A stretch of DNA of 64,000 nt from JAGNZR01 sp051656905 (lineage in GTDB: Bacteria; Fusobacteriota; Fusobacteriia; Fusobacteriales; Fusobacteriaceae), in NCBI GenBank assembly GCA_051656905.1, contig JBOFJQ010000015.1, positions 99,813-163,812 on the forward strand, written 5' to 3'. The position numbers were made by a program, and so were the translations under genes. The notes beneath the pieces are model-generated. The model had not been told where the DNA came from. It was given only the letters and a program-made list of their open reading frames with translations, and searched no databases. Within the stretch, counting starts at the first letter, position 1, and each line of letters opens with the position of its first letter. This document shows, in pieces, positions 8,554 through 16,768 of this stretch.

Positions 8554-9290
8554 TATTTAACCTCCTTCTTATTTCCTAGAGGATAGAAAGGAATCATATT
8601 CTCTTCTAACCATTTTAAAGAGTCGATTGGAGTTATTCCCCAGTTAGTTGGACAAGTTGAAAGAACTTCAACGATTGAGAAACCTGTTCCGTTAATTTGG
8701 TTTTCAAAAGCTTTTTTTATAACAGCTTTAGCTTTTCTAACAGCTATAGGATTGTGAACAGAAACTCTTTCAACAAAAGTAGCCCCATCTAAAGTCGCTA
8801 ACATCTCAGACATTCTAATTGGTGAACCTGCAACAGCAGTATTTCTTCCAGATTGACATGTAGTAGCTTTTTGACCAGGAAGAGTTGTTGGAGCCATTTG
8901 TCCACCAGTCATTCCATAGATACAGTTATTAACGAATATAGTAGTTATTTTTTCCCCTCTAGCAGCAGCATGAATAATTTCAGCAGTTCCGATAGAAGCT
9001 AAATCTCCATCACCTTGATAAGTAAATACAACTTTATCAGGTAAAGCTCTTTTTATTCCTGTAGCAACAGCAGGAGCTCTTCCGTGACCAGCTTGTTGCA
9101 TATCACAGTTAAAGTAGTTATAAGCTAGAACCGCACATCCAACAGGTGCAACTCCAACAGTCTCTCCTAAAACACCTAACTCTTCTAAAACTTCTCCAAC
9201 TAGTCTGTGGATAATTCCGTGAGTACATCCAGGGCAATAGTGAGTTTCTTTTTCAGTTAATCCATGAGTTCTCTGAAAAACAGTAGCCAT
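8553..9290 (-). CDS. 2-oxoacid:ferredoxin oxidoreductase, beta (thiamine diphosphate) subunit
   Basis: The 245-residue subunit binds thiamine diphosphate. HYCPGCTHGIIHRLV near residue 17 is the family start motif, GDGDLASIGTAEIIHAAARGE is the ThDP/Mg signature (GDG followed by the glycine-rich region), and NNCIYGMTGGQMAPTT completes the ThDP fold. It forms the catalytic core with the alpha subunit. Start and stop codons overlap those of neighbouring subunits by single bases. Confidence 0.93.
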   Translation of the reverse strand: MATVFQRTHGLTEKETHYCPGCTHGIIHRLVGEVLEELGVLGETVGVAPVGCAVLAYNYFNCDMQQAGHGRAPAVATGIKRALPDKVVFTYQGDGDLASIGTAEIIHAAARGEKITTIFVNNCIYGMTGGQMAPTTLPGQKATTCQSGRNTAVAGSPIRMSEMLATLDGATFVERVSVHNPIAVRKAKAVIKKAFENQINGTGFSIVEVLSTCPTNWGITPIDSLKWLEENMIPFYPLGNKKEVK

Positions 9291-10348
9291 TATTTACCTC
9301 CTAAAATTTCTTTTGCTTTATTATAAATTTCAGTTGGAGTTGGAATTACTCCACCAGTTCTACCAAAGAATGAAATTTCATGTTTACACTCTGAGTATAA
9401 TTTGATATCTTCTACCATTTGTCCCATACTCATTTCAACAGTTAAAATTTTTCTTCCTGGCTTCAAAGTGCTTAAAGCTTTTTTAGGGAATGGCCATAAT
9501 GTAATTGGTCTAAATAAACCTACTTTATATCCTTCCTCTCTTAATTGGTCTACAACATTTCTAACTATTCTTGAAGTTGTTCCATATGCAGCGAAAACCA
9601 TATCAGCATCTTCACAAAGGTATAACTCAGCTCTTTGCTCTTTCTCTTCAATTTCTGCATATTTTCTAAATAAATGGTGGTTATGTACTTCTAAATCTTC
9701 AGCAGCAAGATATAGAGAATTTATAACGTTAGGTTTTCTTTCACCTTTTGTACCAACAGTAGCCCAAGAAGATTTGTCTTTTTCAGCTCTAGGTTTTACA
9801 TTGTCAAATGAAACTGGTTCCATCATTTGTCCAATAAGTCCGTCAGCTAAAAGCATAACAGGAGTTCTATAGTGATCAGCAAGATCAAAACAATCGATAG
9901 TTAAATCTACAGCTTCTTGAACAGAAGCAGGAGCGTAAGAAGGAACTCTGTAGTCACCATTACCTCCACCTTTAACACACATATTATAATCTGATTGAGC
10001 AGCTTGGATTCCCCCTAAACCAGGTCCACCTCTCATTAAGTTCATAATAACACCTGGAACTTCAGCTCCAGCCATATAAGTTATTCCTTCTTGTTTAAGA
10101 GCTATACCTGGAGAAGAAGAAGATGTTAAACATCTAGTTCCTGTACCAGCAGCACCATAAAGCATGTTTATAGCAGCAACCTCTGATTCAGCTTGAACAA
10201 AAGAGCCACCAGCTTTAGGTAAAGCATGTGATAAATACTCTGGGATTTCATTTTGAGGAGTTATAGGGTAACCAAAGAAACACTTACAACCAGCAACAAT
10301 AGCTGCTTTTCCTATAGCCTCATTACCTTTCATTAAAATTTTAGCCAT
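9290..10348 (-). CDS. 2-oxoacid:ferredoxin oxidoreductase, alpha subunit (VorB type)
   Basis: The 352-residue subunit carries the pyruvate:ferredoxin oxidoreductase domain I/II fold: GNEAIGKAAIVAGCKCFFGYPITPQNEI at the N-terminus and QAESEVAAINMLYGAAGTG around residue 52, with the glutamate expected to activate ThDP. The C-terminal transketolase-like part includes GLFRPITLWPFPK. The length fits VorB/KorA alpha subunits. It lies 15 bases after the ferredoxin-like delta subunit gene. Confidence 0.92.
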   Translation of the reverse strand: MAKILMKGNEAIGKAAIVAGCKCFFGYPITPQNEIPEYLSHALPKAGGSFVQAESEVAAINMLYGAAGTGTRCLTSSSSPGIALKQEGITYMAGAEVPGVIMNLMRGGPGLGGIQAAQSDYNMCVKGGGNGDYRVPSYAPASVQEAVDLTIDCFDLADHYRTPVMLLADGLIGQMMEPVSFDNVKPRAEKDKSSWATVGTKGERKPNVINSLYLAAEDLEVHNHHLFRKYAEIEEKEQRAELYLCEDADMVFAAYGTTSRIVRNVVDQLREEGYKVGLFRPITLWPFPKKALSTLKPGRKILTVEMSMGQMVEDIKLYSECKHEISFFGRTGGVIPTPTEIYNKAKEILGGK

Positions 10349-10363
10349 ATTATTTTTAACCTC

Positions 10364-10579
10364 CTAGTCTCTTTCTACTGTTATAACGCTATCTGGGCAC
10401 ATCATTGCACAATTTCCACAACCAATACATTTGTCTAATTCTGTAACTGTTGCAGGGTTATACCCTTTAATGTTAATTTTGTGATTATCCATATGAACAA
10501 TTTTAACTGGACATCCTGTTGTGCATAGTCCACAACCTTTGCAAATTTCTTGCTTAAATGAAACTTTACCTTTAGCCAT
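10364..10579 (-). CDS. 2-oxoacid:ferredoxin oxidoreductase, delta subunit (2x 4Fe-4S ferredoxin)
   Basis: The 71-residue protein has two CxxCxxCxxxC clusters: CKGCGLCTTGCP and CIGCGNCAMMCP, so it binds two 4Fe-4S clusters and passes electrons from the catalytic subunits to ferredoxin. The ATG at 10579 (MAKGK) is chosen because GGGAGG lies four bases upstream; an in-frame upstream start overlaps this site. It is first in the four-gene operon. Confidence 0.93.
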   Translation of the reverse strand: MAKGKVSFKQEICKGCGLCTTGCPVKIVHMDNHKINIKGYNPATVTELDKCIGCGNCAMMCPDSVITVERD

Positions 10580-10649
10580 AATACCTCCCAAATAAAAATT
10601 TATATATAAAGTTTTTTTAAAAACTTTGAAAATAGATTAGAGTATTAAA

Positions 10650-11327
10650 TTACATCCAACTTTTACGATTAAGCATTTGAAGTGAAAAAAGATCACCAGC
10701 AAACTCTTTATCAGGTAATAAGTTTTCTAAGTCATGCTTAAAAGATGTATATTTAATCGGTATATTTCTTTTCTTTGATACAGCTCGAGCTAGTTCATCC
10801 CCTCTTCTAATATCATCTATGGTTGTTTCCCAAATAAGATGAGTATTATTTATAATTCCAGTAACCTTCATATTTAAGGCACCTTCTATTGAATCAAGTT
10901 CAGCTAAGGCAGAGTCTACATCCATAGTCTCTGGTCTGTTAGCATTTAAGACGAAAAAAAGATCGCATAGATCACTATTAATAAGGTCTCTAAAACTAGA
11001 AAAAGCTTTAGCACCTCCACTACTCCCACCTAAATCTATAATGTAGTCATAGCTAGTGTCGGTAAAAGGTTTCATAACATTTCCTGATACAGCAGGGAGA
11101 TCCATCCCGTGTTCTTTTAAAATAAATCCTAGAAGTTCAATATTTTTTTCTTTAAAAATAGATTCGCACTCTCTACTTCTAAAATAAGGATTAACAACAT
11201 CCATATCGGCAACAGCAACTTTTCTTCCTAAGTCAGAAAGTTTTACAGCATAATTTACGGCAAATTCTGTCTTCCCACTGCCATAATGACCAGTGATTAT
11301 TCTAATTCTTTTATCATTAATTAACAT
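10650..11327 (-). CDS. ParA/CobQ-like P-loop ATPase
   Basis: The 225-residue protein has a P-loop GHYGSGKTE near residue 13, DMDVVNPYFRSRE as the switch region, and a YDYIIDLGGSSGG Walker B-like segment. It belongs to the MinD/CobQ-type nucleotide-binding family of unknown role that often sits beside ferredoxin oxidoreductase genes. Gene order here, 70 bases upstream of the delta subunit and same strand, agrees with that. A role in cofactor or cluster handling for the enzyme is a guess. Confidence 0.7.
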   Translation of the reverse strand: MLINDKRIRIITGHYGSGKTEFAVNYAVKLSDLGRKVAVADMDVVNPYFRSRECESIFKEKNIELLGFILKEHGMDLPAVSGNVMKPFTDTSYDYIIDLGGSSGGAKAFSSFRDLINSDLCDLFFVLNANRPETMDVDSALAELDSIEGALNMKVTGIINNTHLIWETTIDDIRRGDELARAVSKKRNIPIKYTSFKHDLENLLPDKEFAGDLFSLQMLNRKSWM

Positions 11328-11471
11328 GAGTCACCCCTATCTTAAATATTGTAGTCAGTGTATAGTAATTTTAACATATAATATAAAAAAACACAATTCA
11401 AACAATAATGAAACAGTAATGATACAGTTTTTTCAAAAATCGAAAAAACGATAAAATATTTTAAGAATAAA

Positions 11472-12614
11472 CTAATTGTATAAAGTAATTAAAAATTCTA
11501 TGATAGTAAGGCCAGATTCTGAAGATTTGAAATTAATGTTATTTGAATTACCTCCGCCTTTTACATCATATTTAGTTTTTAGTTCAGATAAGATTTTTGT
11601 ACAATCAACTTTAGAAGATGAGATAGAAAAATTACTATCTGAGTAAGTTACTAGAAGATATTCTAAATCATTAGCTAAAAATGATTTTTTTACAAAGTCA
11701 TTAATTTCACGAGTTTCATCTATAAAAAATAGGTTTAATTTTCCAATTTCAGGGATAGTAAGTATTTTTTTAGGGTTTAATATAAGATCTTTAAATATTA
11801 AATTAGAGTATTTGATTTCGAGCTCTTTTTTTTCTTTTTCAACTCTTTTTTTATCCTCTATATTTTTATCTATCATAGCAATTAAATTTTCAGGTTGGCA
11901 ACTGAATTTAACACCTAATTTACTAATAATATCGTGTTTGAAATTGTAATCTATAATAGCTTTATTTCCAGATATAAAATAAAATCTAGTATAAGTAGAT
12001 TTTATTCTTTCATAGCCTAAAACCTTAAAAACTCTGATATCTTTAATATTTTTTACATGAAGTCCAGCACAAGCGTTAAAATCTTCAGGGAAAGTACTAA
12101 GGATTCTTACATCACCTTTTATTTTATCTGGAATATTTTTTCTATCTCCCATAATAGGTTGAGCCTCTTCTAAACTGCATATTTTTTCAATAACTTCAAA
12201 TCCAGTTTTAATTTTTAAGTTTACCTCTTCCTCTATTGTTTTTACCATTTCAGCAGTAACGTCACTTACATCAAAATCAAGTGTACAGTAATTTTCAGCC
12301 ATTCTGAATCCTACAGTTCTCCAACCATATTTTAAAAATGCTATAGCTGAAAAAACATGTTCCCCAGAATGATTTTCTCTGGCATCATCTCTTCTAATAG
12401 GATTAATAGTATATTCATACTCTCCTATTTCTAGAGGGGAATCTATAATGATATCTTTGTCTAAAACTTCAACAATATTAGCTTTTCCAATAGTTCCTAA
12501 ATCTCCAAGTTGTCCACCTTTACCATTGGGATAAAGCTCTTCACCTTCTAAATATTCAAAAGATACTTTATAGTTTTTTTCACATTTTTCACAATTTAAA
12601 ATTCTTAATTTCAT
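11472..12614 (-). CDS. AlaX-type alanyl-tRNA editing protein
   Basis: The 380-residue protein resembles the editing domain of alanyl-tRNA synthetase as a free-standing AlaX. It shows the zinc motif HSGEHVFSA (HxxxH) near residue 82, the CAGLHV second zinc motif near residue 182, and GGQLGDLGTIG near residue 34. The C-terminal 150 residues resemble a coiled-coil plus DHHA1-like extension, as in long AlaX forms. It hydrolyses Ser- or Gly-tRNA-Ala in the cytoplasm. The gene ends close to the tRNA-Leu/prophage junction and reads towards the oxidoreductase operon. Confidence 0.85.
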   Translation of the reverse strand: MKLRILNCEKCEKNYKVSFEYLEGEELYPNGKGGQLGDLGTIGKANIVEVLDKDIIIDSPLEIGEYEYTINPIRRDDARENHSGEHVFSAIAFLKYGWRTVGFRMAENYCTLDFDVSDVTAEMVKTIEEEVNLKIKTGFEVIEKICSLEEAQPIMGDRKNIPDKIKGDVRILSTFPEDFNACAGLHVKNIKDIRVFKVLGYERIKSTYTRFYFISGNKAIIDYNFKHDIISKLGVKFSCQPENLIAMIDKNIEDKKRVEKEKKELEIKYSNLIFKDLILNPKKILTIPEIGKLNLFFIDETREINDFVKKSFLANDLEYLLVTYSDSNFSISSSKVDCTKILSELKTKYDVKGGGNSNNINFKSSESGLTIIEFLITLYN

Positions 12615-12769
12615 TAATCTAACCTCTCTTCGTTATATATTGTAAGCATTATTATTTTAAAATGCATATCTTAGTTAATAGTATACAATTTTTTTTAGTA
12701 GAACTAAATATAAATTCTTAAAAATAAGGGATTTAAGATAAAAAATTAGTTGAAAATTTCAAATAAAAG

Positions 12770-12798
12770 TTGACAGTAAAATAATAATAGAGTATTAT
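12770..12798 (+). promoter_or_regulatory. Promoter of the disrupted tRNA-Leu gene
   Basis: A consensus TTGACA at 12770-12775 and TATTAT at 12793-12798 with 17-base spacing lie 17 bases before the tRNA 5' end. In the lysogen this promoter faces into the prophage and toward the prophage tRNA-Leu at 12949. Confidence 0.8.
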
Positions 12799-12815
12799 TC
12801 AAGGGTAAGAATTAA

Positions 12816-12855
12816 GCCTGGGTGGTGAAATGGTAGACGCGGCGGACTCAAAATC
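12816..12855 (+). pseudogene. Host tRNA-Leu(CAA), 5' half, interrupted by prophage
   Basis: The 40 bases hold the acceptor strand GCCTGGG, the D arm, the anticodon 5' strand GCGGA and the loop CTCAAAA. The rest of the tRNA is missing here and is found at 48888-48944. The anticodon stem of this half pairs exactly with TCCGC in the distant 3' half, not with the stem of the tRNA at 12949. Confidence 0.9.
12845..12855 (+). repeat. attL core of the prophage
   Basis: GACTCAAAATC is shared with 48888-48898 and covers the anticodon loop of tRNA-Leu(CAA). The flanking sequences on either side differ between the two sites as expected for attL and attR. A third copy lies inside the prophage tRNA at 12978-12988. 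Confidence 0.85.
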
Positions 12856-12915
12856 TGATTGTAGTTTGTCAAAAAAGTTACATTTTACAAGGGATTAAAA
12901 AGGACTAGAAAACAA

Positions 12916-12935
12916 ACGACTTTCAAAACGACTTT
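12916..12935 (+). repeat. Arm-type integrase site candidates, left end
   Basis: ACGACTTT occurs at 12916-12923 and 12928-12935. The same pair, with 11-base instead of 12-base periodicity, occurs near the right end at 48756-48774. Paired direct repeats at both ends of an integrated element are typical of arm-type sites bound by the integrase N-terminal domain. Confidence 0.5.
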
Positions 12936-12948
12936 TATTATAATATAT

Positions 12949-13034
12949 GCCTGGGTGACGAAATGGTAAACGTAGTTGACTCAAAATCAATCGGTGGTAA
13001 CACCTTGGGGGTTCAAGTCCCCCCTCAGGCACCA
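12949..13034 (+). tRNA. Prophage-borne tRNA-Leu(CAA)
   Basis: An 86-base type II tRNA with encoded CCA. Acceptor GCCTGGG pairs with CTCAGGC, the anticodon arm is GTTGA-CTCAAAA-TCAAT, the long variable arm has stem GGTG/CACC, and the T arm is GGGGG-TTCAAGT-CCCCC. The anticodon is CAA, the same as that of the host gene disrupted 100 bases upstream, but the sequence differs at many positions. It lies inside attL, between the junction and the integrase, in line with the host tRNA promoter. It probably substitutes for the broken host tRNA. Confidence 0.92.
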
Positions 13035-13036
13035 AC

Positions 13037-14272
13037 TTATTCATCTTTAGATTCTAAAGATGTTTTTTTATTTTCTGCTATTTTTTCTAGAATCTTCCCT
13101 GTTTTTAGTATATTTTTATTAGAGAGGTGTGTGTAAGTATCCATGGTAGTATTTATAGTAGAGTGTCCTAGCCACTGTTGAATTTCTTTCATGTCAAGTC
13201 CTGCATTGTGAAGCATAGTTGCACATGAGTGACGCAGATCATGGAATCTAATATCTTTAAAATTATGTTTTCTAATTATTGTTTTAAAGTGTTGTGTAAT
13301 GTAATTGGGCTTTATAAGGTCACCCATTTCATTTACACATATATTATCTAAATATTTTTTATTATAAGAGTTTCCAAATTCTAAAATATATTTAGATTGT
13401 TTCTCTTTTATCTTTATCAGTAGTTCTTTTAGTTGTGGAATTAAATCTAATGTTCTATGACTTTTTTTATTTTTTGTTCTTTCTCTATTTTCATACATCT
13501 TCTTGTTCCCATCAGAAAACTCTACAATTGTATTTTCAATAACAATACAATTATTTTCATAGTCAACACTACTCCATTTAAGCCCTAGTGCTTCACTTCT
13601 TCTCAATCCATAAAAAGCAGCGAGGTAAACAGGTAACTCTATATAAGTTCCTTTTACTACAAGTAATAGCTCATGTATCTCACTAGGAGTTAATGTTTTT
13701 GCTATATATTGCCTTTTCTTAGGCTTTTCGACTAAATCCGCTTGGTTATTTAAAACCAAGCCTTGTTTTAAAGCCGTTTGTAGAGCCTTTCTAATATTTG
13801 CATGGTAATGTAAAACTGTATTTGCACTGATGCCTCTCTCATTTAAGTGGTAGTTGTAGAACTCTTGTAAGTGAGTAGCTTTCAATTCTTTTAATCCTAA
13901 GTTTAGATCTAAAAAGTATGGAATAACATTGTTCTCTATAATGTGTCTATATCCAGTATAAGTATTTTTTTCTAAAGTTGATTTAACCGAATTAAGCCAA
14001 ATTTTTAAGAAATCAGTGAAGAGGATAAAACCCTCTTCTTTTTCTGAAAGCTTCTTTGTCCATTCTAACCTAAAATCATAAAGCATTGAGTTAGCCTCTG
14101 CCAAGTTTTCTTTGCTCTTTGTTTTTGTTTTATCATCAACTAGTAATTTTGTAGATTTTGATTTTAGTACTTGTTTCTGAGTAATTGGATCATAGAAATT
14201 TATAACAGTATGATAAAATCCGTTCTTTTTTCTTAAGTATCCTGCAATTAGTTTATCTTCATTTTTTTTCAT
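13037..14272 (-). CDS. int: Tyrosine-type phage integrase
   Basis: The 411-residue protein has an N-terminal arm-binding segment, a SAM-like core-binding domain (about 85-175) and a C-terminal catalytic domain with the full tyrosine recombinase set: R224 (GLRRSE), H344 and R347 (HDLRH), H370 (LGHS) and nucleophile Y380 (MDTYTH). It resembles Tn916/phage integrases of low-GC bacteria. It lies next to attL and three bases from the prophage tRNA, and follows an excisionase-like gene in the leftward operon. It should catalyse recombination at the anticodon-loop core. Confidence 0.95.
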   Translation of the reverse strand: MKKNEDKLIAGYLRKKNGFYHTVINFYDPITQKQVLKSKSTKLLVDDKTKTKSKENLAEANSMLYDFRLEWTKKLSEKEEGFILFTDFLKIWLNSVKSTLEKNTYTGYRHIIENNVIPYFLDLNLGLKELKATHLQEFYNYHLNERGISANTVLHYHANIRKALQTALKQGLVLNNQADLVEKPKKRQYIAKTLTPSEIHELLLVVKGTYIELPVYLAAFYGLRRSEALGLKWSSVDYENNCIVIENTIVEFSDGNKKMYENRERTKNKKSHRTLDLIPQLKELLIKIKEKQSKYILEFGNSYNKKYLDNICVNEMGDLIKPNYITQHFKTIIRKHNFKDIRFHDLRHSCATMLHNAGLDMKEIQQWLGHSTINTTMDTYTHLSNKNILKTGKILEKIAENKKTSLESKDE

Positions 14273-14283
14273 CTTTTAGGCTC

Positions 14284-14475
14284 CTAATTGTTTTTTTCTA
14301 AGAACTCTATTATATTTTTTTTTGTTACTTTATAGAGCTTTCCAACTCTGGAATGTTTTAACTCTCCTCTAACGCACATTTTTCTTACTGTATCTTTAGA
14401 AGCACCGAAATATTTTGCTGTTTCCTCTAAACTTAAAACATCATTATAGTTTTCTAAACTTTCATAATTTGTCAT
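14284..14475 (-). CDS. Excisionase-type helix-turn-helix protein
   Basis: The 63-residue protein has a MerR/HTH_17-like fold: SLEETAKYFGASKDTVRKMC is the helix-turn-helix, followed by the wing RGELKHSRVGKLYKV. Such proteins often act as recombination directionality factors. The start is ATG at 14475 because AAGGAG lies seven bases before it. It sits 11 bases before the integrase gene in the same operon, which supports an Xis role. Confidence 0.75.
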   Translation of the reverse strand: MTNYESLENYNDVLSLEETAKYFGASKDTVRKMCVRGELKHSRVGKLYKVTKKNIIEFLEKNN

Positions 14476-14476
14476 T

Positions 14477-15184
14477 TTAATTCTCCTTTTCAAATAAATT
14501 TAAATTATTTTCATTAATTATAAGTTCTTCTTTTTCTTTTATAAAAAGTTCAATCTCTTCCAGTTCTCTTTTTAAAGATTTGATATTACTTTTATATTGT
14601 GAAATATTATTTGAATTTTTGATTAATTTAATTTTATATTTTAAATCTTTAAATTCGTTTATGATTTCATCATTTTCAACATCTATTATTTCAACTTCTT
14701 CTACCTTAATATTATTCTCTATCAATCCAGTATCAAGTAACCAGTATTTGATTTCCTCTATTGATTTAAGTCCTAATTCAGCAACTTCAATTACTCTTTG
14801 AGGTTCTGACAACTTAGATGTCAGCATCTTTACAGCAGGTATACTTAAAGAACTAACCCAAAGGTGATGTTCTGGAACTTGAATAAAGAGTTCATATCTT
14901 TTTAATAGTTCAGAAACTTTGTCTTTATTGAGACCAATGTGCTGATACCATTGCATGAATGTCCCATCTTTCTTTAAGATAAGAGAAACATCATAAAGCT
15001 CTTTACAGATTTCAAAAATATTTTGAGAATAAGCTTTGAAGGTTCTGAAAATAATCTCTTCTTTTTTTATAACTTCTTCTATATCTCTTTTTTCAATTTC
15101 GCAACTTCCGAAATCGAAGGTAGATTGATACTGAGGTTTAACTTGACCTTTTAGTCTGTCTAAAGCAGTCATTTTTTTATTCAT
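14477..15184 (-). CDS. ParB-like partition or centromere-binding candidate
   Basis: The 235-residue protein is not clearly a canonical ParB, but its place is right: its start overlaps the end of the ParA gene by eight bases. An N-terminal basic segment (about 1-25) is followed by a helical region (about 45-140) with possible helix-turn-helix character around QHIGLNKDKVSELLKRYELF, and the C-terminal third is a predicted coiled coil suited to dimerisation. The gene itself contains one copy of a 19-bp palindrome (15096-15114) repeated three more times across the prophage. Function is inferred from context. Confidence 0.55.
   Translation of the reverse strand: MNKKMTALDRLKGQVKPQYQSTFDFGSCEIEKRDIEEVIKKEEIIFRTFKAYSQNIFEICKELYDVSLILKKDGTFMQWYQHIGLNKDKVSELLKRYELFIQVPEHHLWVSSLSIPAVKMLTSKLSEPQRVIEVAELGLKSIEEIKYWLLDTGLIENNIKVEEVEIIDVENDEIINEFKDLKYKIKLIKNSNNISQYKSNIKSLKRELEEIELFIKEKEELIINENNLNLFEKEN
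15096..15114. repeat. Palindromic candidate parS site 1
   Basis: ATTTCGCAACTTCCGAAAT, an imperfect 19-bp palindrome inside the ParB-like gene. It is identical, in either orientation, to the copies at 41640 and 46493 and differs by one base from that at 32005. Confidence 0.6.
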
Positions 15185-15950
15185 TGCAAATCACCTCAAT
15201 AATTTTTAAAAATATTTCTCTAATCTCTTCTGTTTTAACAGACTTGCTTTCCCAAACTGATTTACCTTTATCTATTAGCTTTCCTATTTCTCCTGATTGG
15301 CTGATAGGCATTGTAAGTAAAATTCCTGTTCCATCTAAGATATCAACTAACGAATCATAAATTTCTTTTTCTTTAGCTGTTCTAGTAAACCTATTTGGAA
15401 TAATAGCTTTCACCTTTTTTTTATCAACTTGATTAAGTAAATTTACAATTGATGCAGTTGTAACGTTATCTAAAAATGTTGGAATAACTATTTCATCTGC
15501 TAACTCTAAAAAGTCTTTATCCAAAGAAAGTGTTGGAGTGGAATCAATTATAATATACTCAAATCTTTGTTTTAAAGTTTCTATAAAGTTTATTAACTTT
15601 CCTCTTGATGATGTTTTAATATAGTCTGCCATCAAAGGAATGAAATATACATTTTCTCTAATTGAAATTATTTCCCCATCTTTTCCATTAATCCACTCTT
15701 CTAATCCACTGTTAAATTCAACATTTTCTTTTCCTGCATAGTGTAAGATATTATTTTGAGAATCGGTTGTAAGTATTAGAATTTTTTTGCCTGTTTTTAA
15801 TTGTAAAGCATGTGCAATTTGGAGAGTAATCCATGATTTTCCAACTCCGCCTTTATTATTTTTAATTAAAATTATTTTTGCTAGTTCGTTACTTAAAGGC
15901 TTAAATTCTCTACAATCAAAGATTGTTTCTACTAGTTCTTTGTATTTCAT
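15177..15950 (-). CDS. ParA-family ATPase
   Basis: The 257-residue protein has a deviant Walker A motif KGGVGKS (residues 33-39), a switch-like TTDSQNN segment and a Walker B YIIIDSTPTLS near residue 125. ParA ATPases move plasmids or phage genomes together with a ParB and its DNA sites. The gene overlaps the upstream gene by four bases and the ParB-like gene by eight, so the three are translationally coupled. An integrating phage does not usually need ParA; this suggests a plasmid phase. Confidence 0.9.
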   Translation of the reverse strand: MKYKELVETIFDCREFKPLSNELAKIILIKNNKGGVGKSWITLQIAHALQLKTGKKILILTTDSQNNILHYAGKENVEFNSGLEEWINGKDGEIISIRENVYFIPLMADYIKTSSRGKLINFIETLKQRFEYIIIDSTPTLSLDKDFLELADEIVIPTFLDNVTTASIVNLLNQVDKKKVKAIIPNRFTRTAKEKEIYDSLVDILDGTGILLTMPISQSGEIGKLIDKGKSVWESKSVKTEEIREIFLKIIEVICNE

Positions 15951-16189
15951 AGATTACCCTCCTGTTTGATTTTAAAATGCTTTTGCTTTACAGGAACATC
16001 AATAAGTATTCCAAAATAAGCTAATTCAAGTTTTTCATTATAAAATTTATCTTTAGGTATTTTATATATTGTTTCTAAGTCTCTTATTTCTATTAAATCA
16101 ACACTGTTTTTATCCTCACGCCATTTATTTCTTAAAAACATTGCTTCTCCATAATTAAATATCATTTTTAGCATTTTTTTATATTTCAT
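15947..16189 (-). CDS. Small phage protein of unknown function
   Basis: An 80-residue basic protein (MKYKKMLKMIF start). The ATG at 16189 is preferred because GAGGTGGG lies just upstream; an in-frame GTG at 16198 is part of that site. Its stop overlaps the ParA start by four bases. No motif recognised. It is likely part of the replication/partition operon. Confidence 0.6.
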   Translation of the reverse strand: MKYKKMLKMIFNYGEAMFLRNKWREDKNSVDLIEIRDLETIYKIPKDKFYNEKLELAYFGILIDVPVKQKHFKIKQEGNL

Positions 16190-16228
16190 TATTCCCACCT
16201 CACTAAGATGTTTTAAATTGCATTATAA

Positions 16229-16759
16229 TTAGTTTTCGTTTTCTATTCTTATTTTATTCCTAAATTTATTTTGAGTCTGCATAAAGGTGTTTTTCATTGT
16301 CTCTTGGGTTATTGGATCAAGTTTTATATCTTTTATTTCCTCATTATCATCATCGTTTAAATTAGGCATATCAACATTTCCACAAGTATAACCTGTTACT
16401 GCTCCATCTAAAATTTTATGAAGTATTTCTTTATGAAAATCAAAATCATTTTTAATTTTAATATAAGTATTTTCATCAGTTTTTATTATAAATTTTAATT
16501 TGCTCATTTTAGGTTTTCTATAAAAACTACGATATCCAATAGCATTTACAATAATTAAAGTTAATAATGTTTTTTCATATTCATTATTTGCTTTAAAAAT
16601 AAAAAACTTATCTTCTAGAAAATGATCATCATCAATTTTATATTTTTCTTTTAATTCACAGTACATTTGTAATGCACTTTCTCTTTCTCCTGGAGCAGCT
16701 CCTGTATCATCAGCAAGTTTCTTAATTTTTTTTAATTTCTCAATTATTTTTGAATCCAT
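16229..16759 (-). CDS. DUF2786-like phage protein
   Basis: The 176-residue protein begins with a KLKKIKKLADDTGAAPGERE segment similar to the N-terminal motif of DUF2786 proteins (K-K-L-x-A then a glycine-rich turn and E-x-x-A-x). The middle is mixed and the C-terminus acidic then basic. DUF2786 proteins occur in phages and mobile elements, function unknown. It lies 9 bases downstream of the replication protein gene. Confidence 0.5.
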   Translation of the reverse strand: MDSKIIEKLKKIKKLADDTGAAPGERESALQMYCELKEKYKIDDDHFLEDKFFIFKANNEYEKTLLTLIIVNAIGYRSFYRKPKMSKLKFIIKTDENTYIKIKNDFDFHKEILHKILDGAVTGYTCGNVDMPNLNDDDNEEIKDIKLDPITQETMKNTFMQTQNKFRNKIRIENEN

Positions 16760-16768
16760 TGAATCCTC

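Noticed and set aside
9402..9872. 156-codon open frame on the plus strand
   Set aside because: Antisense to the clear oxidoreductase alpha subunit gene; no ribosome binding site and no recognisable protein.
12939..12944. TATAAT directly before the prophage tRNA as its own promoter
   Set aside because: Only four bases separate it from the tRNA 5' end, so transcription would start inside the tRNA, and no -35 is at the right distance. It may be incidental.
12949..13034. The second tRNA-Leu as a tandem host gene rather than phage-borne
   Set aside because: It lies inside the two junction cores, and the 3' half at 48888 pairs with the first, not with this tRNA, so it must be within the element as it is now. 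An old capture from another host remains possible.
14477..15184. Canonical ParB assignment
   Set aside because: I see no clear ParB CTPase box or typical KorB-type domain, and the Bacillus-type parS TGTTTCACGTGAAACA was not seen; only a context-based ParB-like label is kept.
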